From Streptomyces iakyrus (GTDB lineage Bacteria > Actinomycetota > Actinomycetes > Streptomycetales > Streptomycetaceae), in NCBI RefSeq assembly GCF_000717055.1, contig NZ_JNXI01000016.1, positions 310,001 through 374,000 of the forward strand: a stretch of DNA of 64,000 nt, in the 5' to 3' direction. The notes under the pieces are model-generated. The model saw only the letters and a program-made list of their open reading frames with translations, was not told the DNA's origin and ran no database searches. Of this stretch, positions 7,985 through 18,400 are shown in pieces. Position numbers and translations under genes: made by a program. Numbering within the stretch: the first letter of the stretch is position 1; each line of letters begins with the position of its first letter.

Positions 7985-8563
7985 TCAGCGGATGGGCACG
8001 GAGCCGCGCTCCACCCGCCCGGCCTGCGGGGGGACCACCGAGCCGCCGAAGGGGAACTCGCGGAGCTTGCGCCAGACGCCGTCGGCGCCCTGCTCGTAGA
8101 GGGCGAAGCCGGTGCAGGGCCACTCGGCCTCGTAGCCGGCGAGTTCCTCGAAGGCGCGGTCCATGGCCGCGTCGTCGATGCCGTGCGCCACGGTGACGTG
8201 CGGGTGGTACGGGAACTGCAGTTCGCGGTTGACCGGCCCGGCGGGGTCGCGGACCTGCTGCTGGAGCAGCGTGCAGGCCTCGGCGCCCGCGACGACCTGG
8301 ACGAACACCACCGGCGACAGGGGCCGGAAGGTGCCGGTGCCGGACAGCCGCATGGGGAAGGCGCGGCCGGCGGCGGCGACCTCGGCCAGATGCGCCTCGA
8401 CGGCCGGCAGGGACGCCTCGTCGATCTCTGTCGGCGGCAGCAGGGTGACGTGCGTGGGGATGCCGTGAGCGGCGGCGTCGCCGAAGCCCGCGCGCAGCTG
8501 CTGGAGCTCGCTGCCGTGAGGCTCCGGGACCGCGATCGAGACACCGATCGTTACGGTCCCCAC
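7985..8563 (-). CDS. 2'-5' RNA ligase family protein (2H phosphoesterase)
   Basis: A 192-residue 2H-fold protein with both HxT motifs: THVTLLPP near residue 37 and PHVTVAHG near residue 120, giving the paired catalytic His/Thr. Members cleave or form 2'-5' linkages or open cyclic phosphates on RNA or nucleotides; the substrate is unknown here. The GTG start at 8563 has AGGAG five bases upstream. It is a monocistronic minus-strand gene that ends 13 bases after dprE2, convergent to it. Confidence 0.85.
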   Translation of the reverse strand: MGTVTIGVSIAVPEPHGSELQQLRAGFGDAAAHGIPTHVTLLPPTEIDEASLPAVEAHLAEVAAAGRAFPMRLSGTGTFRPLSPVVFVQVVAGAEACTLLQQQVRDPAGPVNRELQFPYHPHVTVAHGIDDAAMDRAFEELAGYEAEWPCTGFALYEQGADGVWRKLREFPFGGSVVPPQAGRVERGSVPIR

Positions 8564-8702
8564 GTCGTCTCCTGTCGTGTCAGTGTGGCCGCTGATACGA
8601 CCACCCGGTTATCGACTGTACGGCCACGACCGGGTTACGGGCAGGCGCAACCGGAGTGATGTACAGCGCTGTTCGGTGGTACGGCTGTGTGCGGGGGCGG
8701 GT

Positions 8703-10656
<1,954 letters not shown>

Positions 10657-10669
10657 CGGACCCGGGGCG

Positions 10670-12118
10670 TCAGCCCAGGTCGATCTCCGGGTACAGCGGG
10701 AAACCGGCCACGAGGTCGGTGGCGCGGCGGGAGATCTCGTCGGCGACCTTGCCGTCGAGCACGTGGGCCGCCTTGGAGGGGGCGCCCGACTTGGTCGTGC
10801 CCGGCTCCGCGGTGGTGAGGACGCGGTCGATGAGGCCGGCGACCTCGTCCATCTCGGCGGTGCCCAGGCCGCGCGTGGTCAGCGCGGGCGTGCCGATGCG
10901 GATGCCGGAGGTGTACCAGGCGCCGTTGGGGTCGGCGGGGATGGCGTTGCGGTTGGTGACGATGCCCGACTCCAGCAGGGCGGCCTCGGCCTGGCGGCCG
11001 GTGAGGCCGTAGGAGGAGGCGACGTCGATCAGGTTCAGGTGGTTGTCCGTGCCGCCGGTCACCAGGGTCGCGCCGCGGCGCATCAGGCCTTCGGCGAGGG
11101 CGCGGGAGTTGTCGACGATGCGCTGGGCGTAGTCGCGGAAGGACTCCTGGCGGGCCTCGGCGAGGGCGACGGCCTTGGCGGCCATGACGTGCGGGAGCGG
11201 GCCGCCGAGGACCATCGGGCAGCCGCGGTCGACCTGGTCCTTCAGCGAGTCGTCGCACAGGACCATGCCGCCGCGCGGGCCGCGCAGCGACTTGTGGGTG
11301 GTGGTCGTGACGATCTGGGCGTGCGGGACCGGGTCGAAGTCGCCGGTGAGGACCTTGCCCGCGACCAGACCGGCGAAGTGCGCCATGTCGACCATGAGCG
11401 TCGCGCCGACCTCGTCGGCGATCTCCCGCATGATCCGGAAGTTCACCAGACGGGGGTAGGCCGAGTAGCCGGCGACGATGATCAGCGGCTTGAACTCGCG
11501 GGCGGAGGTGCGCAGCGCCTCGTAGTCGATGAGGCCCGTGGCGGGGTCGGTGCCGTAGGAGCGCTGGTCGAACATCTTGCCGGAGATGTTCGGGCGGAAG
11601 CCGTGGGTGAGGTGGCCGCCGGCGTCCAGGGACATGCCGAGCATGCGCTGGTTGCCGAAGGCCTGGCGCAGCTCGGCCCAGTCGGCGTCGGTCAGGTCGT
11701 TGATCTGGCGGGCGCCGGTCTTCTCCAGGAAGGGCACCTCGACGCGGGCGCCGAGGACGGCCCAGAAGGCGACCAGGTTGGCGTCGATGCCGGAGTGCGG
11801 CTGGACGTAGGCGTGACGGGCGCCGAAGAGCTCCTTGGCGTGCTCGGCGGCGAGGGACTCGACGGTGTCGACGTTGCGGCAGCCGGCGTAGAAGCGGCGG
11901 CCGATGGTGCCCTCGGCGTACTTGTCGCTGAACCAGTTGCCCATCGCCAGCAGCGTGGCCGGGGAGGCGTAGTTCTCCGACGCGATCAGCTTGAGCATCT
12001 CGCGCTGGTCGGCGACCTCCTGGCCGATGGCGTCCGCCACGCGGGGTTCGACGGCGCGGATCACGTCGAGGGCTGCGCGGTAGGCGGTGGAAGCGGTGGA
12101 GAGGGGCTCGGCTGACAT
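10670..12118 (-). CDS. glyA: Serine hydroxymethyltransferase
   Basis: A 482-residue PLP enzyme, longer than the typical 415-430, but with the full SHMT core. It converts serine plus tetrahydrofolate to glycine plus methylene-THF. The PLP lysine is in [22 protein letters not shown] near the N-terminus and TGGTDNHL are other conserved blocks. ATG 12118 is preceded by GGAGGT six bases upstream. Extra residues are spread around the N-terminal arm and the segment following the IASENY block. It is controlled by a ZTP riboswitch in its leader, which links glycine/one-carbon supply to purine precursor Z nucleotides. Confidence 0.96.
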   Translation of the reverse strand: MSAEPLSTASTAYRAALDVIRAVEPRVADAIGQEVADQREMLKLIASENYASPATLLAMGNWFSDKYAEGTIGRRFYAGCRNVDTVESLAAEHAKELFGARHAYVQPHSGIDANLVAFWAVLGARVEVPFLEKTGARQINDLTDADWAELRQAFGNQRMLGMSLDAGGHLTHGFRPNISGKMFDQRSYGTDPATGLIDYEALRTSAREFKPLIIVAGYSAYPRLVNFRIMREIADEVGATLMVDMAHFAGLVAGKVLTGDFDPVPHAQIVTTTTHKSLRGPRGGMVLCDDSLKDQVDRGCPMVLGGPLPHVMAAKAVALAEARQESFRDYAQRIVDNSRALAEGLMRRGATLVTGGTDNHLNLIDVASSYGLTGRQAEAALLESGIVTNRNAIPADPNGAWYTSGIRIGTPALTTRGLGTAEMDEVAGLIDRVLTTAEPGTTKSGAPSKAAHVLDGKVADEISRRATDLVAGFPLYPEIDLG

Positions 12119-12156
12119 GGTGGACCTCCGGACGTTGCGTTCAGCGTTCACGGTAC

Positions 12157-12237
12157 GGCCCAGGCGCACGGCTCTCTCTGCACGGGCCGCTCCCCGATGG
12201 TTGGTCCCATCCCAGCGCGCCAGTCACGGCCCGGGGA
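12157..12237 (-). promoter_or_regulatory. ZTP (pfl) riboswitch upstream of glyA
   Basis: Read on the minus strand, the leader contains GGGCCGTGACTGGCG, a small hairpin GATGGGACCAACCATC, then GGGGAGCGGCCC closing the first domain. After a short linker the second conserved segment CCGTGCGCCTGGGCC follows. These are the hallmark blocks of the pfl motif (GGGUCGUGACUGGCG...GGGGAGCGACCC...GCCUGGGC). It ends about 38 bases before the glyA ATG, whose GGAGGT could be the regulated element. ZTP/ZMP accumulates when 10-formyl-THF is short, and binding would raise glyA expression. The aptamer match is strong; the expression mechanism is inferred. Confidence 0.92.
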
Positions 12238-12239
12238 TC

Positions 12240-12245
12240 AGCCTA
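12240..12245 (-). promoter_or_regulatory. Putative -10 (TAGGCT) of glyA
   Basis: TAGGCT on the minus strand fits TAnnnT and ends a few bases before the first conserved riboswitch block, so transcription would start at the 5' edge of the aptamer. No good -35 hexamer is seen. Confidence 0.4.
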
Positions 12246-12295
12246 CCGGGCGGGCCCGGGGAGCGTCTGCCGGGTTGGTGAGCGTTGCCGAGTGC

Positions 12296-12336
12296 GGGCG
12301 CGTCGTGGCTTGTCGCGCAGTTCCCCGCGCCCCTGG
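12296..12336. repeat. Copy of a dispersed Streptomyces intergenic repeat
   Basis: The block with core GCGCAGTTCCCCGCGCCCCT (minus strand AGGGGCGCGGGGAACTGCGC), flanked by CGTCGTGGCTTGTC, matches a short sequence I recall as occurring many times in Streptomyces intergenic regions. Only one copy is seen in this window. It lies between glyA and the upstream ATP-grasp gene; GCGCGGGG and its complement allow a small hairpin, so it may help end the upstream transcript. Confidence 0.5.
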
Positions 12337-12358
12337 GTACGTTCCCCCTGAGCTCCGT

Positions 12359-13540
12359 TTACAAGATCACGTGTGGCAGGAAGCGGGCGTACTCGTCGGT
12401 GATCAGGCCCGACGACTCCCGGATGCCCAGGCCCGCCGACTCGTTCTCCACCACCCAGGCGCCCAGGACCACGCGGTTGCCGTCGAAGTCGGGGAGGGGG
12501 GCCAGCTGCTGGTAGACGCAGGGTTCGTCGCGGAGGGCGGGGGCGGTGCCCGGGTCGTGGATCGTGACGCCGGCGCCTTCCCGGCCCAGCAGGGGCTTGG
12601 CCACCCAGCCCTCGGCGGTCAGGTCGCGGGGGCCGTCCAGGTACGCGGGGAGGAGGTTCGGGTGGCCGGGGTAGAGCTCCCAGAGGATCGCCAGGAGCGC
12701 CTTGTTGCTGAGGAGCATCTTCCAGGCCGGCTCGATCCACAGGGTGGAGCCGGTGCCGCCGCCGTTGTCGAGGGTGTCCAGGACATGGTCGGCGAAGCGG
12801 TCGGTGGTGAGCCATTCCCAGGGGTAGAGCTTGAAGACGCTGCGGATGAACCGCAGGCGCTGGTCGACAAAGCGGCCGGAGAGGCGGTCCCAGCCGATCT
12901 CCTCCATGGAGATCCAGTCGGTCGCGAGGCCGGCCTGCTCGGCGGTCTCCTTGAGGTAGGCGACGGTCATCATGTCCTCGCCGAGTTCGTCGGCGGAGGA
13001 GTACGCGAAGTACAGGGGGCTGCCCGGCGGGAGGAGGGCGGCCTGCTTCTTCCAGGCGTCGATGAGGCGCTCGTGCAGGGAGTTCCACTGGTCGGCGCCG
13101 GGGAAACGGTCCTCCATCCAGAACCACTGGGGGGACGCGGCCTCGACCAGTGAGGTGGGGGTGTCGGCGTTGTACTCCAGGAGCTTGGCCGGACCGGTGC
13201 CGTCGTAGCGGAGGTCGAAGCGGCCGTAGACGGAGGGGAGTTCGGCGCGGCGGTGCCAGGCCTCGGCGACCCTGCGGGCGACGCGGGGGTCGGTGATGCC
13301 CAGGTCGGCGAAGCGGTCCTCGGTGACGATGTGGCCGGCCGCCGCCAGGCACATGCGGTGGAGGTCCTCGACCACCTCTTCGAGGGCCTCGATCTCCTCC
13401 AGGGAGAAGACGTAGTGCGCGCTCTCGTCCCAGTAGGGGCGCAGGGAGTCGTCGGGGTAGCGGGTCAGGGGGTAGATCAGCCCCTGTTCCTCGACGGTCT
13501 GCTGCCAGCCGGGGCGGGGCTCCATGGTGCGGCGTTCCAT
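12359..13540 (-). CDS. Glutathionylspermidine synthase family ATP-grasp protein (YgiC-like)
   Basis: A 393-residue protein of the glutathionylspermidine synthase C-terminal (amide-bond-forming, ATP-grasp) family. Recognisable blocks are YGRFDLRYDGTGPAKLLEYN, ADTPTSLVEA, EDMMTVAYL, and VAKPLLGREGAGVTI, the last resembling the nucleotide-binding loop. It is about the size of E. coli YgiC and lacks the amidase half of the bifunctional synthase. Actinomycetes do not make glutathione, so the ligated substrates are unknown. It follows the lipoprotein gene by 15 bases. The start could instead be Met6 (13525), which has slightly better spacing to a GGA. Confidence 0.82.
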   Translation of the reverse strand: MERRTMEPRPGWQQTVEEQGLIYPLTRYPDDSLRPYWDESAHYVFSLEEIEALEEVVEDLHRMCLAAAGHIVTEDRFADLGITDPRVARRVAEAWHRRAELPSVYGRFDLRYDGTGPAKLLEYNADTPTSLVEAASPQWFWMEDRFPGADQWNSLHERLIDAWKKQAALLPPGSPLYFAYSSADELGEDMMTVAYLKETAEQAGLATDWISMEEIGWDRLSGRFVDQRLRFIRSVFKLYPWEWLTTDRFADHVLDTLDNGGGTGSTLWIEPAWKMLLSNKALLAILWELYPGHPNLLPAYLDGPRDLTAEGWVAKPLLGREGAGVTIHDPGTAPALRDEPCVYQQLAPLPDFDGNRVVLGAWVVENESAGLGIRESSGLITDEYARFLPHVIL

Positions 13541-13555
13541 CGCCGGGCCCGCCCG

Positions 13556-13909
13556 TCAGCCGCCGCCGCTGCCGGAGCCGGAGCAGCCGAAGCCGCCCCG
13601 GTCGACGGCCTCGTCGCGGCTGAAGGTGCCGTCGTCGGCCCAGCCGCCGCTGACGTCGGCGTCGTAGTACCAGTCGGCGTCGGAGACCTTGGTCGTGCCG
13701 GTCTTCTTGCGGCCCTTCCCGGAGGAGGACGTGCCGGACGAGCAGTTCTTGTCGGCGACGATCTTGTAGCCGTTGATGTAGTCGTAGCTGTCCCGGTCCA
13801 CACAGCGGCGGTCGGGGTCGGAGCCGCACGCGGACAGGGCCGCCGCGAGGACGCCCATGCCGCCCAGCACCACCGTGCTCGAACGCAACCGTCGCCGTGT
13901 TTCAGCCAT
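13556..13909 (-). CDS. Small lipoprotein, partner of the ATP-grasp gene (YgiB-like arrangement)
   Basis: A 117-residue lipoprotein. The signal sequence MAETRRRLRSSTVVLGG ends in the lipobox LSAC, giving Cys as the lipidated residue. The mature part has a Cys-containing core (RRCVDRDSYDYINGYKIV), a Ser/Gly/Lys-rich stretch, and a C-terminal block DRGGFGCSGSGSGGG. The same tail style and gene order occur in E. coli ygiB-ygiC (DUF1190 lipoprotein beside an ATP-grasp protein). ATG 13909 is chosen because GGGGAG lies about 8 bases upstream; a Met six residues earlier has no ribosome site. Function unknown; probably exported and acting with the downstream enzyme. Confidence 0.78.
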   Translation of the reverse strand: MAETRRRLRSSTVVLGGMGVLAAALSACGSDPDRRCVDRDSYDYINGYKIVADKNCSSGTSSSGKGRKKTGTTKVSDADWYYDADVSGGWADDGTFSRDEAVDRGGFGCSGSGSGGG

Positions 13910-14009
13910 GTGCGTATCTCCCCGCATCTCCCCGTGTGCACTGACAGACGGTCAGCCTAGAGATCGGTGTGAACGGCCGCGCATGGCCCCCTGCCCCCGG
14001 GCGCTCCCC

Positions 14010-14015
14010 TACTGT
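14010..14015 (+). promoter_or_regulatory. -10 element TACTGT of a leaderless permease gene
   Basis: TACTGT fits TAnnnT and ends 6 bases before GTG 14022, with no Shine-Dalgarno in between. This supports choosing that GTG and a leaderless mRNA. Confidence 0.45.
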
Positions 14016-14021
14016 CGATTT

Positions 14022-14879
14022 GTGATCTTTGGAATGGTGTGCGCCCTCGGTGCGGCGGTCTGCTTCGGTACGGCGACCGTGTTGCAGGCGATCGCCGCGC
14101 GGTCGGCGGCGGCGACCGGGCCGGGCGGGGACGTGGCACTGCTGTGGCGGGCACTGCGGCAGTGGCGGTACCTCGCCGGGCTCGCGCTGGACGGGCTCGG
14201 GTTCGTGCTGCAGATCCTCGCGCTGCGGTCGGTGCCGATCTACGCCGTGGGGGCGGCGCTGGCGGCGAGCCTCGCGGTGACGGCCGTGGTCGCGGCGCGG
14301 CTGCTCAAGGTGCGGCTGAGCCGCGTCGAGTGGGCGGCGGTGGCGGTGGTGTGCGCCGGGCTCGCACTGCTGGGGCTGGCCTCCGGGGCGGAGGGTGACG
14401 AGGAGGGGCCGGGCTGGCTGCCGTGGGCGATGCTCGGGGCGGCGGCCGGGGTGCTGCTGCTCGGGGCGGTGGCCGGGCGGCTGCCTGAGCGGGGGCGGGC
14501 GCTGACGCTCGGGCTGGGGGCGGGGCTCGGGTTCGGCGTGGTGGAGGTGTCGGTGCGGTTGATCGACGGATTCTCGGCCGGCGAGCTGTTCCCCAACCCG
14601 GCGACGTACGCGCTGCTGCTCGGCGGCGGGGCGGCGTTCCTGCTGCTGACCTCGGCCCTGCAACGCGGGTCGGTGACCACGGCGACGGCCGGTCTGGTGC
14701 TCGGGGAGACGGTCGCGCCCGCGCTGATCGGCGTGGTGTGGCTCGGGGACCGTACGCGGCCGGGGCTGGGGTGGCTGGCGGTCGCCGGTTTCGCGGTGGC
14801 GGTGGCCGGGGCGCTGGCGTTGTCGCGGTTCGGGGAGGCGCCGGTGGAGGCGGAGGAGAGCGCGGTCACGCCGAGTTGA
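14022..14879 (+). CDS. DMT/EamA-type membrane transporter
   Basis: A 285-residue protein with about ten hydrophobic helices arranged as two similar halves, typical of drug/metabolite transporters. The first helix is MVCALGAAVCFGTATVLQAIA; later segments include VGAALAASLAVTAVVAARLL, LAVAGFAVAVAGALALS and a loop VLGETVAPALIGVVWLGD resembling the conserved end of the EamA repeat. The substrate cannot be predicted. GTG 14022 is used because it follows a TAnnnT element; ATG 14034 is a close alternative. It diverges from the lipoprotein/ATP-grasp pair. Confidence 0.8.
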   Translation: MIFGMVCALGAAVCFGTATVLQAIAARSAAATGPGGDVALLWRALRQWRYLAGLALDGLGFVLQILALRSVPIYAVGAALAASLAVTAVVAARLLKVRLSRVEWAAVAVVCAGLALLGLASGAEGDEEGPGWLPWAMLGAAAGVLLLGAVAGRLPERGRALTLGLGAGLGFGVVEVSVRLIDGFSAGELFPNPATYALLLGGGAAFLLLTSALQRGSVTTATAGLVLGETVAPALIGVVWLGDRTRPGLGWLAVAGFAVAVAGALALSRFGEAPVEAEESAVTPS

Positions 14880-15007
14880 GCGGATGCGCTTTCCGGCCTG
14901 CGGGGATTCTTCATCTTCGGGGTGACCTCCGGGGCGTCCTTCGGAGAACCGGAAAATTCCTTGTTTGAATCTTGAACGCGCGGTGAGCGCTTTCCGTATG
15001 GGACGGC

Positions 15008-15402
15008 GTGACCAGTAATCCCGTCACGGTCACCGTGGCCTGTCGCGTGACGCCGGGCCGTGCAGCCGACTTCCACTCGCAAGGGTGGGCGATGCTGGGC
15101 GCGACCGCGCGGCAGCCGGGATTCATGAGGGGGTGGCGAAACTGTGGTTCGTGAATATGAGCGCGGTTTTCCCGCCGGTGCTCCTGTTCAATCTGACGGT
15201 GCTTCCCTATCTCGGTGACCTCAATGCACTGTTTCGCACGCTGTTGTTGTGTCTGTGTGTAACGGCCCTTGTCACCTGGATTCTCATGCCGCGGCTTCAG
15301 CGTTTCTTCCGGAAATGGCTGTACCCGTCGCTCCAGGCACTGCGCGGGCGGCACAAACGCCGGGCCGTACAGGCCCGCGAACGAACAGAGGGAGGTGGGC
15401 GG
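15008..15402 (+). pseudogene. Decayed antibiotic-biosynthesis-monooxygenase-like gene
   Basis: GTG 15008 opens 48 codons (TSNPVTVTVACRVTPGRAA, then GATARQPGF) that look like the N-terminal strand and helix of an ABM-fold protein, then hit TGA at 15152-15154. In another frame the sequence resumes as KLWFVNMSAVFPPVLLFN, two membrane helices and LMPRLQRFFRKWLYP, which resembles the C-terminal membrane tail of ABM-family proteins. The 50-60 residues expected between are absent, so an internal deletion plus frame change is inferred around 15123-15140. The surviving tail is in frame with pabAB without a stop. Homology is from pattern memory. Confidence 0.6.
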
Positions 15403-18400
15403 GTGAAGACCCTGCTCATCGACAATTACGACGCGTACACGTACAACCTGTTCCAGCTGCTCGCCGAGGTCAACGGCGAGGAGCCGGTGGTCGTCCGGAA
15501 CGACGCTCCCGTCGACGGTCTTCCCGATCTCCGGGCGTTCGACAACCTGGTGGTGTCCCCCGGGCCCGGGCATCCGGGCGAGGCGCGTGATGTCGGTATC
15601 GGCGGCAGGCTGCTCGCGACCTCCCCGGTTCCGGTGCTCGGTGTGTGTCTGGGGCATCAGGGGATCGCGCTCGGGGAGGCCGGGCTGGTGGGGCCCGCTC
15701 CGGAGCCGCGGCACGGGCATCTTTCCACGATCCGGCATGACGGCCGGGACCTGTTCCACGGTCTGCCGCAGCACTTCACCGCCGTCCGCTACCACTCGCT
15801 GGCCGTGCGCGAGCCGTTGCCGGAGTCACTGGAGGCCACGGCCTGGGCGGAGGACGGCGTCCTGATGGGGCTCCGGCACCGCAGCCGGCCGCTGTGGGGG
15901 GTGCAGTTCCACCCGGAGTCGGTCCTCACGGAGTACGGCCACCGCATCCTCGTGAACTTCCGCAACCTCACCGCCGAGCGGGCGGGCAAGCTGCGCACGA
16001 AGAACACGGCCGTGCCCTCGCACGAGCAGGTCCGGCGGCGGGTCGTCGTCCCCGAGTGCGACGCGGGGGCCCGGCGCCCTGTGGGGGGCCTCCTCGGCCT
16101 CGGCGGCCTGCGTCGCCCGGTGGCCGCGGCCGTCTTCCAGGTCGCCGCCGTCACGCAGGCGAGGGCGAACGCGCTTGGCGGCTCCGGGGCGACGGGCCTC
16201 GGCGAGACCACGCCGCCGAGCCGGCCGACTCCGTCGGCGGGGGTGGGGCTCCGCACCGAGTCCGTGGCGGAAGCCCCGGTTGCACCTACGCCCGGCGGGG
16301 CCGCCACGGCGCCGGGGCCGGGGGCCGGCTGCGAGGCTGTCGCATCCGTCCCGGGCGCGGGAGTCGGGCCACGCCCCGAGTCCGTGGCATCCGCCCCGCA
16401 GGCCGGGAGGCCCGTCGGCGCGGCGCCAGGGGCAGCCCCTGAGGCTGTCGCACCCGACCCGGCTGCGGGAGTCGGGCAACGCCCCGAGTCCGTGGCGTCC
16501 GCCAGGCTTGCCGGGACACCCGTCGGCGCGGCGCCTGGGGCAGGCGGCGGGGCTGTCGCACCCGACCCGGCTGCGGGAGTCGGGCCACGCCCCGAGTCCG
16601 TGGCATCCGCCCCGCAGGCCGGGAGGCCCGGCGCGGCGACAGGGGCAGCCCCTGAGGCTGTCGCACCCGACCCGGCTACGGAAGTCGGGCAACGCCCCGA
16701 ATCCGTGGCGTCCGCCAGGCTTGCCGGGACACCCGTCGGCGCGGCGCCGGGGGCAGGCTGCGAGGCTGTCGCACCCGACCCGGCTACGGGAGTCGGGCCA
16801 CGCCCCGAGTCCGTGGCATCCACCCCGCAGGCCGGGACGCCCGTCGGCGCGGCGTCGGGGGCAGGAACCAAGTCCCTGGCATCCGCCCCGGATGCGGTGG
16901 TGCAAGGCCGGGGCGTCCCGGCTGCGGGGGGCGGACCTCGGTCCGAGGCCGGCTCTTCCAGCCCGACTGCTCCGGTGCCCGGTGCGGGCGTCCCGGCTAC
17001 GACGGTGCCCGGTGAAGGTGCGGCGCCCAGTGGGGCCGCAGTGGTCCCGGGGCAGGGGTCCCCGGCCACGGGCGGGTCCGCCGTACCGGCCGCCCGGGGG
17101 CGGAAGGTCGTACCGGACTCCGTCGCCATCCCCCGGCCCCGTCGGCCCGATCGGGTCGGGTACCGGCTGCACACCCGGAGGGTCAGCGGTGCCGTCGACG
17201 CCGAGGCGGTCTTCAGCCGGATGTTCGCGGGCTCGCCGCGGAGCTTCTGGCTGGACAGTTCGCTGGTCGAGCCGGGGCGGTCGCGGTTCTCGTTCCTCGG
17301 GGACGACCAGGGGCCGCTCGCCGAGTTCGTGCGGTACGACGTCGGTGCCGGGCGGTGTGAGATCGAGCGGGCGGGTCGGCCCCTGCGGCGGGTGAGGGCG
17401 AGTGTCTTCGACTATCTCAAGCGGCAGTTGACCAACCGCCGGGTGGACGCGACCGGGCTGCCGTTCGACTTCACCGGCGGCTACGTGGGCTACTTCGGCT
17501 ACGAGATGAAGGCCGACTGCGGGTCGGCCAACCGGCACCGCTCCCCCACCCCGGACGCCGCGTGGCTGTTCGCCGACCGGGTGATCGCGGTGGACCACGA
17601 GGAGGGCTTCACCTACGCCGTGTGCCTGGCGGAGGACACCCCGCCGGCCGCGCGGGAGGCCGCCGACTGGCTGGAGGGCGTGCTGGCCGGCCTCTCCTGC
17701 GTGGCGACGGAACGCCCGCCGCTGCCCGGACCGCCGGAGCCGGCCGACCCCGGCGCGGCCGAGGCCTGGCTGGTGCGGGACCGCGCCACGTACCTCGCGG
17801 ACATCGAGGCGTGCCGGCAGGCACTGCGGTCCGGCACCAGCTACGAGGTCTGCCTGACGAACGCCGCCCGGCTGCCCGCCCCGCCCGACCCGCTGGAGTT
17901 CTACCGGACGCTGCGCCGCGACAACCCGGCCCCGTACGCGGCGTTCCTGAGGTTCGGGGAGCTGGAGGTGGCCGGTTCCTCGCCCGAGCGGTTCCTGCGG
18001 ATCGGCCGGGACGGCACCGCCGAGGCCCGGCCCATCAAGGGCACCGCGCCCCGGGGCCAGGCGCCGGAGGAGGACGCCCGGCTGCGGGACGCGCTCGCCT
18101 CGGACGCCAAGACCCGGGCCGAGAACCTGATGATCGTGGACCTGCTCCGCAACGACCTCGGGCAGGTCTGCCGGACCGGGACCGTGCGGGTCTCCAAGCT
18201 GATGGCCACGGAGACCTACGCCACCGTGCACCAGCTGGTCTCCACCGTGCAGGGCAGACTGCGGGACGGCACGGACGCGGTGGACTGCGTGCGGGCCTGC
18301 TTCCCGGGCGGGTCGATGACCGGCGCGCCGAAGCTGCGCACGCTGGAGATCATCGACACGCTGGAGACCGAGGCCCGGGGCGTCTACTCCGGTGCCCTCG

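Noticed and set aside
8577..8599. GTGTCAGTG on the plus strand near the 2'-5' RNA ligase gene
   Set aside because: The hexamer after 8 bases is GATACG and no plus-strand gene follows closely.
13925..13947. CTGTCAGTG on the minus strand upstream of the lipoprotein gene, like a PafBC site
   Set aside because: At the required 8-base spacing the next hexamer is GAGATG, not TAnnnT, so it does not complete the promoter.
16360..16896. Regular 108-bp spacing considered as a CRISPR array
   Set aside because: The repeats are contiguous with no unique spacers, lie in a coding frame, and have no cas genes nearby.
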